NCBI RefSeq assembly: GCF_002944315.1
Contig: NZ_CP024311.1
Location: 968,501-1,032,500 of the forward strand
Length of the DNA: 64,000 bases
Origin: Rhizobium sp. NXC24
Lineage (GTDB): Bacteria; Pseudomonadota; Alphaproteobacteria; Rhizobiales; Rhizobiaceae
Direction: 5' to 3'
A program made the position numbers and the translations under genes. A model generated the notes under the pieces. That model was not told the DNA's origin. It searched no databases and saw nothing but the letters and a program-made list of their open reading frames with translations. This document shows, piece by piece, positions 45,058 to 54,359 of the stretch. Within the stretch, counting starts at the first letter, position 1. Every line of letters begins with the position of its first letter.

Positions 45058-45477
45058 ATGGCTGATCGTATCGCATACCGCCAGCCTCAGGTTGGCAATC
45101 AGGGCTTTGCGCGCACCGTGAAGACGCTTGGTGGCGTTATCGCTATCGTCGCTGCCGATGAAGCCACAGGCAACACCGTGCAGCTTATGAAGGTGCCGAA
45201 AGGCTTTGTCGTAACCGGCGTCTATCTCGCGCTGACGGACATCGACACCAACGGCACGCCGACGGTGTCTGTGTCCCTCGGTGACGCCGGCAACGATTCC
45301 CGCTTCGTCGCAGCGTCCACCATCGGTCAGGCCGGCGGTTCCACCACGACGCTTGCGGCGGCTGGCCTCTATTACGAGTTCACGGTCGAAACGAGTATCG
45401 CACTGAAGTTCCAGACAGGTTCCGCGACCGCTGCCGATGGCACGGCGACGTGCTACCTCACCGGCTTCATGAAGTGA
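45058..45477 (+). CDS. probable head decoration or auxiliary protein
   Basis: A 139-residue protein, beta-rich with frequent Gly, Thr and Val (GGVIAIVAADEATGNTVQLMKVPKGFVVTGVYLALTDIDTNGTPTVSVSLGDAGNDSRFVAAS). This is typical of a capsid decoration protein, and its place directly after the capsid gene agrees. A strong AAAGGAGAT precedes the ATG. No specific family match is claimed. Confidence 0.75.
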   Translation: MADRIAYRQPQVGNQGFARTVKTLGGVIAIVAADEATGNTVQLMKVPKGFVVTGVYLALTDIDTNGTPTVSVSLGDAGNDSRFVAASTIGQAGGSTTTLAAAGLYYEFTVETSIALKFQTGSATAADGTATCYLTGFMK

Positions 45478-45488
45478 GGTGACGGAAC

Positions 45489-45848
45489 ATGGCGAAGATT
45501 TCCGTAACCTACCGGGCGCCAAAGGGTGACGACAAAGTCGTTGAGATGGGCGGCCATACCTTCTTTGACGGCAAGGTCGAGAAGATCGACAGCGACAGCG
45601 AGACCTTCCTCCTGGGCAAGCTTCGCACCAACAAGCATTTCGAGGTGTCCGAGAAGGATATCCCGAAAGAGCTGCTGAAGACGCTGACGGCGCCCAAGCC
45701 GGCGGTTCTGCTCGCCTCTGAGCAGGAAGATGGCACCTTTGCCATCATGAAGGGTGCTGACGTTGTCAAGGCACCCCTTACTAAGGAAGAAGCCGACGCA
45801 TTCAACGCCCTGTCTGCCGAAGACAAAGCCGAATACGTGGCCGCATAA
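45489..45848 (+). CDS. phage structural-region protein
   Basis: A 119-residue protein, MAKISVTYRAPKGDDKVVEMGGHTFFDGKVEKIDSDSETFLLGKLRTNKHFEVSEKD, then a disordered linker and a C-terminal helix (PLTKEEADAFNALSAEDKAEYVAA). It follows the decoration-like gene at 11 bases. It may be a capsid accessory protein. No family recognised. Confidence 0.7.
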   Translation: MAKISVTYRAPKGDDKVVEMGGHTFFDGKVEKIDSDSETFLLGKLRTNKHFEVSEKDIPKELLKTLTAPKPAVLLASEQEDGTFAIMKGADVVKAPLTKEEADAFNALSAEDKAEYVAA

Positions 45849-45869
45849 TCTAAAACGGAGCGTGGCGAG

Positions 45870-46211
45870 ATGAAGACGAGACAAGACCTGATTCTTGCCA
45901 CGCTCAAGCTGCTGCAGGCGGATGGCGGGGTAGGGCAGAACCCAGCGCCCGAGAACGTCGAGGACATCGAGGGCATCATTGACGGCAAGCTTGCCGAACT
46001 GAGCCAGCGGCAGATTTACGGCGCGAATGATCCCGACGAGTTTGACGACGTGTTCATCAATCCGTTGGCGACGATCCTTGCAAATGAGGCGGCGCCGAGC
46101 TTTGGGCAGCCACGCAATGAGGCCTCCAACGCCGCGGCCGAAAACATCCTGCGGCAGCTCAAGAACTCAACCTATGTTCCCGGTTCCGTTCTGCCGGTGG
46201 ATTATTTCTGA
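45870..46211 (+). CDS. gp4-like tail accessory / head completion protein
   Basis: A 113-residue protein, helical: TRQDLILATLKLLQADGGVGQNPAPENVEDIEGIIDGKLAELSQRQIYGANDPDEFDDVFINPLATILANEAAPSFGQPRNEASNAAAENILRQL. Size and pattern match the P22 gp4 family, which closes the portal after packaging. Position before a gp10 homologue supports this. Its stop overlaps the next ATG. Confidence 0.78.
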   Translation: MKTRQDLILATLKLLQADGGVGQNPAPENVEDIEGIIDGKLAELSQRQIYGANDPDEFDDVFINPLATILANEAAPSFGQPRNEASNAAAENILRQLKNSTYVPGSVLPVDYF

Positions 46212-47635
46212 TGGTAGACATAGTTTTCCCAACAAGCACGGCGCCAGGCGCGCGCCCGGGCGAAGGCTCCGGCCGGCTGATCAACTGCTATGCGGAACCG
46301 CTTGACCAAGGCGCGCGCAACAGCTTTGCGCGTCGCCGCGCACCGGGACTTTCGCAGATCGCCACCACGACACATAACGGTTGCCGCGGCTTTCACTATT
46401 ACAATGGCGATCTCTTCGTGGCGCAGGCCGACCGCCTCACGCGTGTCAATCTCGTCTCGGGTGCCTTCGTGGTGACAGATATTGGCGAGTTGCCCGGAAC
46501 GAAGCGTGTCACATTCGCGCGAAATAATAAGGCTCCCGTCCCCGATATCGTTTGCGTGACCGAAGAAGGTGCTTTCGTCGTAACACGCGATGCGCCACCC
46601 ACGGCATATCCTGACGGTGATCTGCCGCAACCCATCTGCGTGACGTTCATTGACGGGTATTTCATCTTTGCGATCCGCGACGGGCGATATTTCGTCTCGG
46701 GCCTGAACGATACGACCGTCAGCGCCTTGGACTTCGGGAAGGCGGAAAGCCATCCTGGCGGCCTTTTGAACGCCATCGGTTTCGGCGAACAGCTCGTTCT
46801 CTTTGGGCCGTCTGGCATGGAGTTCTGGCAGAATGCCGGCAATGCCACGGGTTCGCCGTTCTCGCGCGCCGCTGTGTTTTCGAAGGGCTTGGCAGACACA
46901 TTCGCTATTGCCGGCAATGAGGAGGGTTTCTCAAGCCTGATCTTCGTCGCCGACGACAATGGCGTCTATCGGCTTGATGGCGGTTATCAGCCTACCAAGA
47001 TTTCCACGCCCGATCTCGATCGCCTGATTGAGGCGGTCACGGACAAATCGACACTCGATGTCACAGTTGCCGTCACCTCGGGCCATATGTGGGCAACAGT
47101 GACCGGCCCGTCGTTCTCGTGGACCTATGAGCTTGCAACCGGCTTCTGGCACGAGCGCGCGAGCTATCTTGATAACCATTGGCGCGGCGTCTGCTCCATC
47201 AAGGCCTTCAGCGGGTGGATGATCGGCGATCGGACTACGGCTGATGTTTGGAAGCTCGACCCGGATTATTACAAGGAAGGCAGCAATCCGCTTGTCTTGA
47301 GCGTGATTTCGCTACCGACCACAAGTTTCCCTGATCGCATCGCCATCCCCCGCGCCGACTTCGACATGATCGTTGGTCAGGGCCTAGTGACGGGTTCCGA
47401 GCCGATCGAGACAGATCCTGTCTGCCTGATCTCATGGTCCGATGACGGCGGCAATTCGTTCGGGACGCCATTGCAGCGCCAGATCGGCCGGCTCGCAACG
47501 CATCGAACGCCCGTCGTGGTCAATCGTACGGGCATGTCGAGCCGATACGGTCGCGTCTGGCGCATCGACGTTTCAGACCCCGTCTATGTGTCGATCATGG
47601 GCGGCTCACAGCAAGCAACACCGGTTTCGAACTGA
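46211..47635 (+). CDS. gp10-like packaged-DNA stabilisation protein
   Basis: A 474-residue protein resembling P22 gp10, the hub that joins portal to the short tail and keeps DNA in the head. Its beta-propeller-like repeats (VVTDIGELPGTKRVTFARNNKAPVPDIVCVTEEG, GYFIFAIRDGRYFVSGLNDTTVSALDFGKAESHPGGLLNAIGFGEQLVLFGPSGMEFWQN, GFSSLIFVADDNGVYRLDGGYQPTKIST) are the evidence. Its last codon overlaps the next small gene (TGATG). Confidence 0.85.
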   Translation: MVDIVFPTSTAPGARPGEGSGRLINCYAEPLDQGARNSFARRRAPGLSQIATTTHNGCRGFHYYNGDLFVAQADRLTRVNLVSGAFVVTDIGELPGTKRVTFARNNKAPVPDIVCVTEEGAFVVTRDAPPTAYPDGDLPQPICVTFIDGYFIFAIRDGRYFVSGLNDTTVSALDFGKAESHPGGLLNAIGFGEQLVLFGPSGMEFWQNAGNATGSPFSRAAVFSKGLADTFAIAGNEEGFSSLIFVADDNGVYRLDGGYQPTKISTPDLDRLIEAVTDKSTLDVTVAVTSGHMWATVTGPSFSWTYELATGFWHERASYLDNHWRGVCSIKAFSGWMIGDRTTADVWKLDPDYYKEGSNPLVLSVISLPTTSFPDRIAIPRADFDMIVGQGLVTGSEPIETDPVCLISWSDDGGNSFGTPLQRQIGRLATHRTPVVVNRTGMSSRYGRVWRIDVSDPVYVSIMGGSQQATPVSN

Positions 47636-47796
47636 TGGCTACCGCGCTCGCACCTCTTCCGCAGCTCCCGGTCCCAACGGAGCGTTTCGTTGACCCTCAA
47701 ACCGGCCGCGTCAATCAGAACTGGTACCAGTATCTGAAGCGCCTCGATGAACATCTGCGCGAAGCCGAACAGCGCATTACTGCCTTAGGAGGCTGA
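47635..47796 (+). CDS. 53-residue phage structural-region protein
   Basis: MATALAPLPQLPVPTERFVDPQTGRVNQNWYQYLKRLDEHLREAEQRITALGG. The ATG overlaps the gp10 stop codon and the frame ends with AGGAGG, which serves as the next gene's ribosome binding site. The sequence has an aromatic centre and a helical end typical of short tail-region proteins in related prophages. Too short for certainty, but placement and overlap are strong. Confidence 0.7.
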   Translation: MATALAPLPQLPVPTERFVDPQTGRVNQNWYQYLKRLDEHLREAEQRITALGG

Positions 47797-47798
47797 TT

Positions 47799-48488
47799 AT
47801 GGGTTTTCTCGACAGCCTAACAGGCGCCAACATCGGCAAGGCGACGATGAAGGCGATTGGGCAGAACGGCGTTTTGCTCAACAACCTGCAAAACACCGGC
47901 AACAGCATCATCAATACCGGTGAGACGAAGTCGGCCAACGCGCTCGACCAGGCCGTCAGCAACTACGATCCGTATCTCACGGCTGGGAAAAGCGCGACCA
48001 GCATGTATTCCGATGCGCTCGGGCTGAATGGTGCTGACGGTAACGCGGCGGCCACTTCCGCATTTCAAACGAGCCCCGGCTATCAATTCACGCTCGACCA
48101 GGGCACGCAGGCGGCTTTGCGCGGCGCATCGGCGGCCGGGATGCTCAACTCAGGCAACACACTGACGGCGTTGTCAAAATATGGGACCGGTCTTGCCGAT
48201 CAGGAATATGGAAGCTGGCTTGACCGGCTGAATGGTTTGTCGGGCCAAGGCCTGAGCGCTGCCAATGGTGCCTCCGGAGCGCTTGGAAACGTCGCCAATC
48301 TTTATCAGAGCACGGCCAACGATCGCCTCGGGCTCGAGAGTTCGGTTGCTCAGGGGCAGATGGGCCTCAACAATGACCTGGCACAGGTCAAGGAACAGAG
48401 AGCCCAGCAGCAGGGCAGCTTCTTGAGCGGATTGCTTGGAACTGGTTTGAGCCTCGGCACAAAGGCGGTCACTGGAGGTCTATTCTAA
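47799..48488 (+). CDS. phage ejection-region protein
   Basis: A 229-residue protein rich in Gly, Ala, Asn and Ser (QFTLDQGTQAALRGASAAGMLNSGNTLTALSKYGTGLADQEYGSWLDRLNGLSGQGLSAANGASGALGNVANLYQS). It is alpha-helical with the low-complexity look of internal virion proteins such as P22 gp7. The start overlaps none but has AGGAGG at ideal spacing. It is probably packed in the head and ejected with DNA. The next gene begins at its last base. Confidence 0.75.
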   Translation: MGFLDSLTGANIGKATMKAIGQNGVLLNNLQNTGNSIINTGETKSANALDQAVSNYDPYLTAGKSATSMYSDALGLNGADGNAAATSAFQTSPGYQFTLDQGTQAALRGASAAGMLNSGNTLTALSKYGTGLADQEYGSWLDRLNGLSGQGLSAANGASGALGNVANLYQSTANDRLGLESSVAQGQMGLNNDLAQVKEQRAQQQGSFLSGLLGTGLSLGTKAVTGGLF

Positions 48489-50635
48489 TGGCGATCGCAA
48501 ATCTCCGCGTCCCGATCGCAGCCCTCCCAACGGCTGACACCTCTTGGCTCAAGACGCTGCAGGATTCGGCCGGCAATGCGCTCGACACTGCTGCGCAGAA
48601 CAAGGCCTTTGAACAGAACGTCATTCCGGCGATTACCGGCACGGCCGCGCCCCAACAGCAGCCGGGATTTCTCGGTCGGTTGTTCGGTGCCAAGAGCGTT
48701 CCGGCCCCGGCGGCTCAGCAGCAGATTGCAGCCACGAACCCCGCGCCTGTGCAGGGAAATGTCTCGGCCGGCACGCCGAACGATATCCAGAATCAGTTCA
48801 TCGACACGGTGCGCAGCGGCGGTCTGACGAACCCCTATGGCTTGGCCGCGGTTGCCGCCACCGGGCGCGCGGAAAGCGGCTGGTCGCCTGCGAACGTCAA
48901 CGCTGCATGGCCCGATCCCTCGCAGAGCGGCCAAGCGGGAACCGCAGGCGGCATCCTGTCGTGGCGCAATGAGCGGCTTGCCAACCTGCGCAATTTCGCA
49001 CAGTCGCAGGGCGAAGACCCGTCGAACATTTCCCCGGCCACGCAGGCGAAGTTCTTCCTTCAGGAAGATCCGACGCTTGTTCAGCGCCTGAACGCTGCCA
49101 AGAGCCCGCAGGAGGCCGCGAACATCATGGCGAATGCGTGGAAGTTCCGCGGTTACGATCAGGCCGGCGGCGAGGCCGCGCGACGTGCCGCGCTGACGCA
49201 AAACTACTACAGCACGCAGTTTGCCAATGCTCAGCCGCAGACGGCCGCTCCGGCCGCGCCGACGCAGGTTGCGAGCCTTGACCCGTCGATCGGCATTCTT
49301 GGCCCGGGTGCGGCCGCACAGATGCGAGCCACCAATCCGGCACCACAGGCGGTCCCCACTGCGACGAATTTCGACCCTAGCACGGTCACTCCCGATCAGA
49401 TGAACGCGTTGCTTGGACTGGTCACGGCGAACCCGGGTTATGTCGACCCCATGGTGACGACTGCATATCGGCAGCCTGCCCAGACCGCAGCGTCAGCACC
49501 GGTCAATCCTCCTCCGCAAGCAACTCAGCCCGCAACCGCGCCGACCGCAAACGCCGGAGCGAACATGATCGCCGCCGCGCAGCCGGCAACGCGCCAGAAC
49601 GTCACAAACGACCAGATCGCTGCCATGGTGCGCAATCCCTATACGCGCCAAGTCGGATTGCAGCTCTGGCAGCAGGTGCTTACCGGTAAGATGGCTCAGC
49701 CGTGGTCTTTCGTGAAGCTCGATGACGGCACGCTTGCCAGGGCGAACGCATCGACCGGGGAAGTTCAGAGCCTCGGCAAGTTCGGTAGCGCGAAAAAGGA
49801 ACTGCTCAGCAACGGGAAGGGTGCCTTCTATGACGCCGAAAGCGGCCAATGGATTGCGCCTCCCGAGGGGATGGTTGGTGCAACGGAATACGGCCTGGCG
49901 CCGATCTACGGTACGGACGCCAACGGCAATACCGTCATTGGTCAGCTTGCCAAGGATGGCACCTTCCAGCAAACGAGACTGCCGGCCGGATTCGTGCCGA
50001 CGCCTGGTGTCACCAGCACGGACCTCGGTACGTCCGTCATCACCCGCAACAACAAAACTGGCCAGATTGTCGACACGCAAGCGAAAGATGTTCAGGGCGA
50101 GGCGTTTCAGAAGAAAGTCGGCACTGATACGGGCGAACAGCAGGCCAACCGGATCGCCGCGGGTTCGTCGCTCGGAAGCACGCTTTCTAGCCTCGATCGA
50201 CTCGACGCCGCAGCAAACGAGCTTTCCAAGGATCCGGACCTCGGCCGCGTAACGGGTTGGTCTGGGCTGCTGCCGAACGTTCCCGGCGGCAAGGGCGCAA
50301 GCGTACAGGCCCGCTTGAACACGCTGAAATCCCAGATCGGCTTCAGCGTCCTGCAGGCGATGCGTGACGCCTCCAAAACCGGGGGTGCGCTCGGCGCCAT
50401 CTCGGACAAGGAAAATGAGCTGTTGCAGAACAATCTTGCATCTCTAAGCCAGGCACAGAGCGAGGAAGATCTCAAAGCGCAGCTCGGGCGCATCCGCGAC
50501 TATGTTGCCGGCGCAAAGGCTCGTCTCTCCGGTGCCTATAAGCAGATGTATGGCGAGGACTATCAATCGCCATCCGTCGCCCCGGCGTCGGGTAACACGA
50601 CTTCCTCCGGTGTGAAGTGGAGCATTGAAAAATGA
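48488..50635 (+). CDS. DNA ejection protein with lysozyme-like domain
   Basis: A 715-residue protein. Residues about 105-240 match a phage tail lysozyme-type domain (NPYGLAAVAATGRAESGWSPANVNAAWPDPSQSGQAGTAGGILSWRNERLANLRNF); E129 in RAESGW is the probable catalytic acid. The rest is Ala/Gln-rich with a helical C-terminal part (DTGEQQANRIAAGSSLGSTLSSLDRLDAAANELSKDP). It would travel with the DNA, open peptidoglycan and help form the path into the cell, like the muralytic internal proteins of podoviruses. Confidence 0.82.
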   Translation: MAIANLRVPIAALPTADTSWLKTLQDSAGNALDTAAQNKAFEQNVIPAITGTAAPQQQPGFLGRLFGAKSVPAPAAQQQIAATNPAPVQGNVSAGTPNDIQNQFIDTVRSGGLTNPYGLAAVAATGRAESGWSPANVNAAWPDPSQSGQAGTAGGILSWRNERLANLRNFAQSQGEDPSNISPATQAKFFLQEDPTLVQRLNAAKSPQEAANIMANAWKFRGYDQAGGEAARRAALTQNYYSTQFANAQPQTAAPAAPTQVASLDPSIGILGPGAAAQMRATNPAPQAVPTATNFDPSTVTPDQMNALLGLVTANPGYVDPMVTTAYRQPAQTAASAPVNPPPQATQPATAPTANAGANMIAAAQPATRQNVTNDQIAAMVRNPYTRQVGLQLWQQVLTGKMAQPWSFVKLDDGTLARANASTGEVQSLGKFGSAKKELLSNGKGAFYDAESGQWIAPPEGMVGATEYGLAPIYGTDANGNTVIGQLAKDGTFQQTRLPAGFVPTPGVTSTDLGTSVITRNNKTGQIVDTQAKDVQGEAFQKKVGTDTGEQQANRIAAGSSLGSTLSSLDRLDAAANELSKDPDLGRVTGWSGLLPNVPGGKGASVQARLNTLKSQIGFSVLQAMRDASKTGGALGAISDKENELLQNNLASLSQAQSEEDLKAQLGRIRDYVAGAKARLSGAYKQMYGEDYQSPSVAPASGNTTSSGVKWSIEK

Positions 50636-52794
50636 CCGTTTTGAACATCGGCGGCCACCGCGTCACTGTCGACGATAGCTTTGAACGGCTGTCGCCGGAT
50701 CAGCAGCAAGCGACTGTCGACGAGATCGAAAAGACGCTTGTCGGTCAGCCTGCAGCACAGCCGGATAATAGCGGTGTCGTGCCGGGGAAAACCGATACCG
50801 GCGTCGGGCGGCTCATCACCGGTGCGCCTGCCGATACCCGCGACAGCCTTGCCGGCCGCGTCGACGCTTTCGGGCGAGGCCTTGCCGACACGCTTTCGTT
50901 CGGCCTCGCCGACGAAATGGCAGCGCAGGCAAAGAGCGGCCCTCTGTCGGTTCAGCGGCCGAGCGACGACTATTACAATAGTGGTCTTTATGCCGGTGAA
51001 TATAATCCGCTCGGTGCCATCGCTCGTGTTCTCAACGCTCCATTCGCCTCCGACACGAAGAACGCCGACTACGACAAGGCCTTGGCCGCTGAACGTGCCA
51101 TCAATGCATCGGACGAGCAGAGCCGCGGCGGCTATCGTCTTGCTGGTCAGTTGACCGGTGGCGTAGCCGGTGGAGTGGGGCTGGCGAAAAGCGGTCTGTC
51201 TGCTACTGCGAATGCCATCGAGCGAGGCGCGAGCCTTGGGCGCGTAGCGGCGGTTGGGGCTGGGGAAGGCGCGGCTCTTGGTGGCGCTCAAGGGTTCGGA
51301 AGCGGTGAAGGTGGATTCCTGAATCGGCTACAGAGTGGCGGTATTGGTGCGCTCGTCGGGCTAGGCACAGGCGCTGCAGTCCCATATGTCGCGGCTGGTG
51401 CCGGCTCCTTTTTGCGATCGCTCGCAGCTCCTATTACAGCGCGCCTCAATCCGCAGCCGGCGGCTATTCGTGCATTGGGGACCGCGATGGAACGGGCTGG
51501 CCGCACACCTGATCAGATTGCCAACATCATGCAGTCCGCGGTTGACGACGGACAGCAGGGATATGCTGTGGCTGATGCATTGGGCAATGCAGGCCAGCGA
51601 ATGCTTTCCGCCGTCGCTCGTACGCCCAACGATGCACGGCAGGAGGTCGTCAATCAGTTGCTGACCCGGCAGGCTGGGCAGGGAGAGCGTTTATCAAATG
51701 CGCTTGCTGAAGGCTTCGCAGCACCCGATACGGCTGCCCAGCGTGCCGCATCGTTGACAGGCGCTCGAGACTCAGAGGCTGATCAGCTCTATGGCGCCGC
51801 CCGCCGTGACGCAGGCGCAGTCAATGTCACGCCTGTGCTCGATACGATCGATCAGACGCTTGCACCCGGCGTCAATCAGGTCGTGAACCCACGCGACAAC
51901 ATCGGCTATGACACGATCGAGGGTGCGCTTGTTCGGGTCCGGAACATGCTTTCCGATGGCAATTCGCAAGTGACTGACTTCAATACCCTCTTCCGAGCGA
52001 AGATGGACGTCGATGACATGATCCAGCGGGCCACGAACCAGGGGGCGAACTGGCGGGCCAATGCGTTGGGGCAGGTGCAGCGGCAGATCAACAACGCCCT
52101 CGCCGAGGCGTCGCCTTCCTATCGCCAGGCGGCAAACAATTATGCCGAACGCAGCGGCGTGATTGATGCTGTCGACGCCGGGACTGCTGCGGCTTCGGGT
52201 CGAACTCGTGCTGCCGACAATATTGCCGGCTTCGATGCGATGGCGCCCGATCGACAGCAGGCATTCCGAGCAGGTTACGCCGATCCTCTGATCACGCGCG
52301 TGGAAGCGGCTGCAGCATCGCCGACGACGAATAAGGCGCGCATGCTGATGACGCCGAAGTACGAGAGTGAGTTCCAAGCGTTCGCGGCTCCGGGCATGGC
52401 CCAGCAACTTGGTAATCGTGTCGGTCGCGAGCAGAGGATGTTCGAAACCCTCAATCAGGCTGTTGGTGGCTCTCGAACCGCCGACAACATCGCGGACATG
52501 TCGGATATCGCCAATTTCGATCCGGCCGTGTTGGCGAACCTGTTCCGCGGCGATCTGAAAACGGCCGCCATTCAAGCCGTGACGCGGGTTCTGAACGAAG
52601 GGAAGGGTATGCCGCCGCGTGTCATCGAGCGCATTGGTCGGGGACTGATGGAAACCGATCCGCAGGCGGCCCAAAACCTGCTGACCGTCGCGGCAAGCAA
52701 GGTGACGTCCGATACGGCAAAACGTGGAATGGCGACGGCGATCCTGAACAACCTCTCTTCGACGGCGCCAGGAAGAATTGCGGCGTCGAATTAG
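50632..52794 (+). CDS. large DNA ejection protein
   Basis: A 720-residue protein starting in an ATGA overlap with the previous gene. Gly/Ala-rich regions (AGQLTGGVAGGVGLAKSGLSATANAIERGASLGRVAAVGAGEGAALGGAQGFGSG and GIGALVGLGTGAAVPYVAAGAGS) are moderately hydrophobic and could insert in a membrane. Helices rich in Gln and Arg fill the C-terminal half. The position and composition match P22 gp16-type ejection proteins. It ends the ejection block. Confidence 0.78.
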   Translation: MTVLNIGGHRVTVDDSFERLSPDQQQATVDEIEKTLVGQPAAQPDNSGVVPGKTDTGVGRLITGAPADTRDSLAGRVDAFGRGLADTLSFGLADEMAAQAKSGPLSVQRPSDDYYNSGLYAGEYNPLGAIARVLNAPFASDTKNADYDKALAAERAINASDEQSRGGYRLAGQLTGGVAGGVGLAKSGLSATANAIERGASLGRVAAVGAGEGAALGGAQGFGSGEGGFLNRLQSGGIGALVGLGTGAAVPYVAAGAGSFLRSLAAPITARLNPQPAAIRALGTAMERAGRTPDQIANIMQSAVDDGQQGYAVADALGNAGQRMLSAVARTPNDARQEVVNQLLTRQAGQGERLSNALAEGFAAPDTAAQRAASLTGARDSEADQLYGAARRDAGAVNVTPVLDTIDQTLAPGVNQVVNPRDNIGYDTIEGALVRVRNMLSDGNSQVTDFNTLFRAKMDVDDMIQRATNQGANWRANALGQVQRQINNALAEASPSYRQAANNYAERSGVIDAVDAGTAAASGRTRAADNIAGFDAMAPDRQQAFRAGYADPLITRVEAAAASPTTNKARMLMTPKYESEFQAFAAPGMAQQLGNRVGREQRMFETLNQAVGGSRTADNIADMSDIANFDPAVLANLFRGDLKTAAIQAVTRVLNEGKGMPPRVIERIGRGLMETDPQAAQNLLTVAASKVTSDTAKRGMATAILNNLSSTAPGRIAASN

Positions 52795-53033
52795 TTGCCG
52801 TCACGCCGAGGTTTAGACTTCCAGGACTCGGGAACTTTATTGCCGGTAATTTCGATTGCCCAAGCTGCCAAAACACCGCCCGCACCCACTCCGCCAAGGA
52901 ATGACGGCCAGCTCAGTTGACCCGTGAACAAATTGACGCCGATCACAGCCAAAATGACAGGGAACACCCAGCGCCATGGACCGGGTGTCCGGTCAATCTT
53001 CGGCTCGTGCGGATCGTGATCGATGGTTTGCAT
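52791..53033 (-). CDS. small membrane protein on the opposite strand
   Basis: An 80-residue protein with two hydrophobic stretches (PWRWVFPVILAVIGVNLFTG and FLGGVGAGGVLAAWAIEITG). It overlaps the ejection gene's 3' end by four bases, tail to tail, in the midst of plus-strand structural genes. Its shape suggests a holin or a small envelope protein, but it is far from the lysis genes. The frame and start (ATG) look ordinary. I cannot name it. Confidence 0.6.
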   Translation of the reverse strand: MQTIDHDPHEPKIDRTPGPWRWVFPVILAVIGVNLFTGQLSWPSFLGGVGAGGVLAAWAIEITGNKVPESWKSKPRRDGN

Positions 53034-53070
53034 GCGGCCGACAATGCCTCAAATCGAAGGACAATGAAAG

Positions 53071-54009
53071 ATGGCCGGTTTCTGGAACCAGTCCAACACG
53101 CAGACCCATGACGCGAACGGGAAACCATTCATCGGCGCCAGGGCATATTTCTACAAGGGCGGGACGTCGACGCCGATCACCGTATACAAGTCGTATTCCC
53201 TTGGGGAGATCAACGCGCATCCAAATCCAGTCCAGACGGACGGAAACGGCTATTTCCCGCCGGTATTCTTCGACGAGGCTGACGGCTTCTATCGTGAGCG
53301 CCTGACGACGGCGCAGGGTGTCATCATCTATGATGTGGACGGTTTGCCGATCATCGGGCCGGCGACCGGCGGCGGGGGTGGGGGTGACAATCCGGTTGAT
53401 CCGAATGCGGTGTTGATCACCGGTGACATGATCATGGGATATGGAGCCGGGACGCGAACAGGTTTCGTGCGCGCCAACGCCCGTACGATCGGGTCCGCCA
53501 TCTCCGGCGCATCGGAGCGCGCGAACTCGGATGCTCAAGCGCTCTTCGAATGGCTCTGGAATGCGGATTCGTCTCTCGTCGTTGTCGGCGGCCGCGGCGC
53601 GAATGCCTTGGTCGATTGGAATGCCAATAAGCAGATGACGCTCCCCGACTGGCGCGGCAGAGCGATCGTCGGCACGGATGTCATGGGCAACACTGCGGCC
53701 AACATTATCCCGGGGGCTGTCCTCGGGTGGGCCGGCGGTGAAGCGGCACACACGCTTTCTATCGGTGAAATGCCAAGCCACGCTCACGGGCTCTCGGACC
53801 CTGGCCACTCTCACAATTGGGGGAATACAGCCCGCGGCTTTGGATTGGGTTCCGGCAATGTCGGTGCATTCGCCCAAGGCGGCTCAAATCCGGGTGATCT
53901 CAACACGACGACATCGGCGACCGGCATAACTATGGCCCCCACGGGCGGCGGGCAGGCCCACAACAACATTCAGCCCTCTCGCGCTCTCACGATTTACATA
54001 AGGCTCTGA
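53071..54009 (+). CDS. tail fibre with collar domain
   Basis: A 312-residue protein. The N-terminal half (FWNQSNTQTHDANGKPFIGARAYFYKGGTSTPITVYKSYSLGEINAHPNPVQTDGNGYFPPVFFDEADGFY) is a phage base-attachment domain. The C-terminal half has the tail-collar pattern: NKQMTLPDWRGRAIVGTDVMGN and GEAAHTLSIGEMPSHAHGLSDPGHSHNWG, with His-rich metal-binding knitting typical of fibre tips. It should attach to the short tail and contact the host surface. Confidence 0.85.
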   Translation: MAGFWNQSNTQTHDANGKPFIGARAYFYKGGTSTPITVYKSYSLGEINAHPNPVQTDGNGYFPPVFFDEADGFYRERLTTAQGVIIYDVDGLPIIGPATGGGGGGDNPVDPNAVLITGDMIMGYGAGTRTGFVRANARTIGSAISGASERANSDAQALFEWLWNADSSLVVVGGRGANALVDWNANKQMTLPDWRGRAIVGTDVMGNTAANIIPGAVLGWAGGEAAHTLSIGEMPSHAHGLSDPGHSHNWGNTARGFGLGSGNVGAFAQGGSNPGDLNTTTSATGITMAPTGGGQAHNNIQPSRALTIYIRL

Positions 54010-54011
54010 CG

Positions 54012-54359
54012 ATGTACGAAGCGAACTTTGCTCCGGTATCGAACCGCGCGGATTGGTTCGGCACGATCGAGCTAATCGACGATGACACGAGCGAAGTCCT
54101 GACCGATCTCACGGGCCTTTCCGTGTCGCTGGAACTTCGTTCACGCTCGACACAATGCCGCATCCTATCGGCTTCCACGGATGACGGCCATATCGAACTG
54201 ACCGCAACCGGCATCGTCCAATGGCATTTCACGGCCGACGAGATGCGCCGCTTGACGCCAGGAACCTATGAGATCGGCCTCACCATTACACGCGAAGACA
54301 TCACAGAGCAGGAGCTTGTCGGCTTCGTGCCGGTCATCGACGGGATTGTCAGAACATGA
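54012..54359 (+). CDS. tail-fibre region protein
   Basis: A 115-residue beta-rich protein (YEANFAPVSNRADWFGTIELIDDDTSEVLTDLTGLSVSLELRSRSTQCRILSASTDDGHIELTATGIVQWHFTADEMRRLTPGTYEIGLTITREDITEQELVGFVPVIDGIV). It resembles the small Ig-like proteins that join fibre proteins in rhizobial prophages. The next gene overlaps by four bases (ATGA). Function is inferred from context. Confidence 0.7.
   Translation: MYEANFAPVSNRADWFGTIELIDDDTSEVLTDLTGLSVSLELRSRSTQCRILSASTDDGHIELTATGIVQWHFTADEMRRLTPGTYEIGLTITREDITEQELVGFVPVIDGIVRT

Noticed and set aside
48485..49201. A 238-codon minus-strand frame opposite the ejection protein gene
   Set aside because: Arg/Gly-rich shadow with no ribosome binding site, though its neighbours are on the plus strand.
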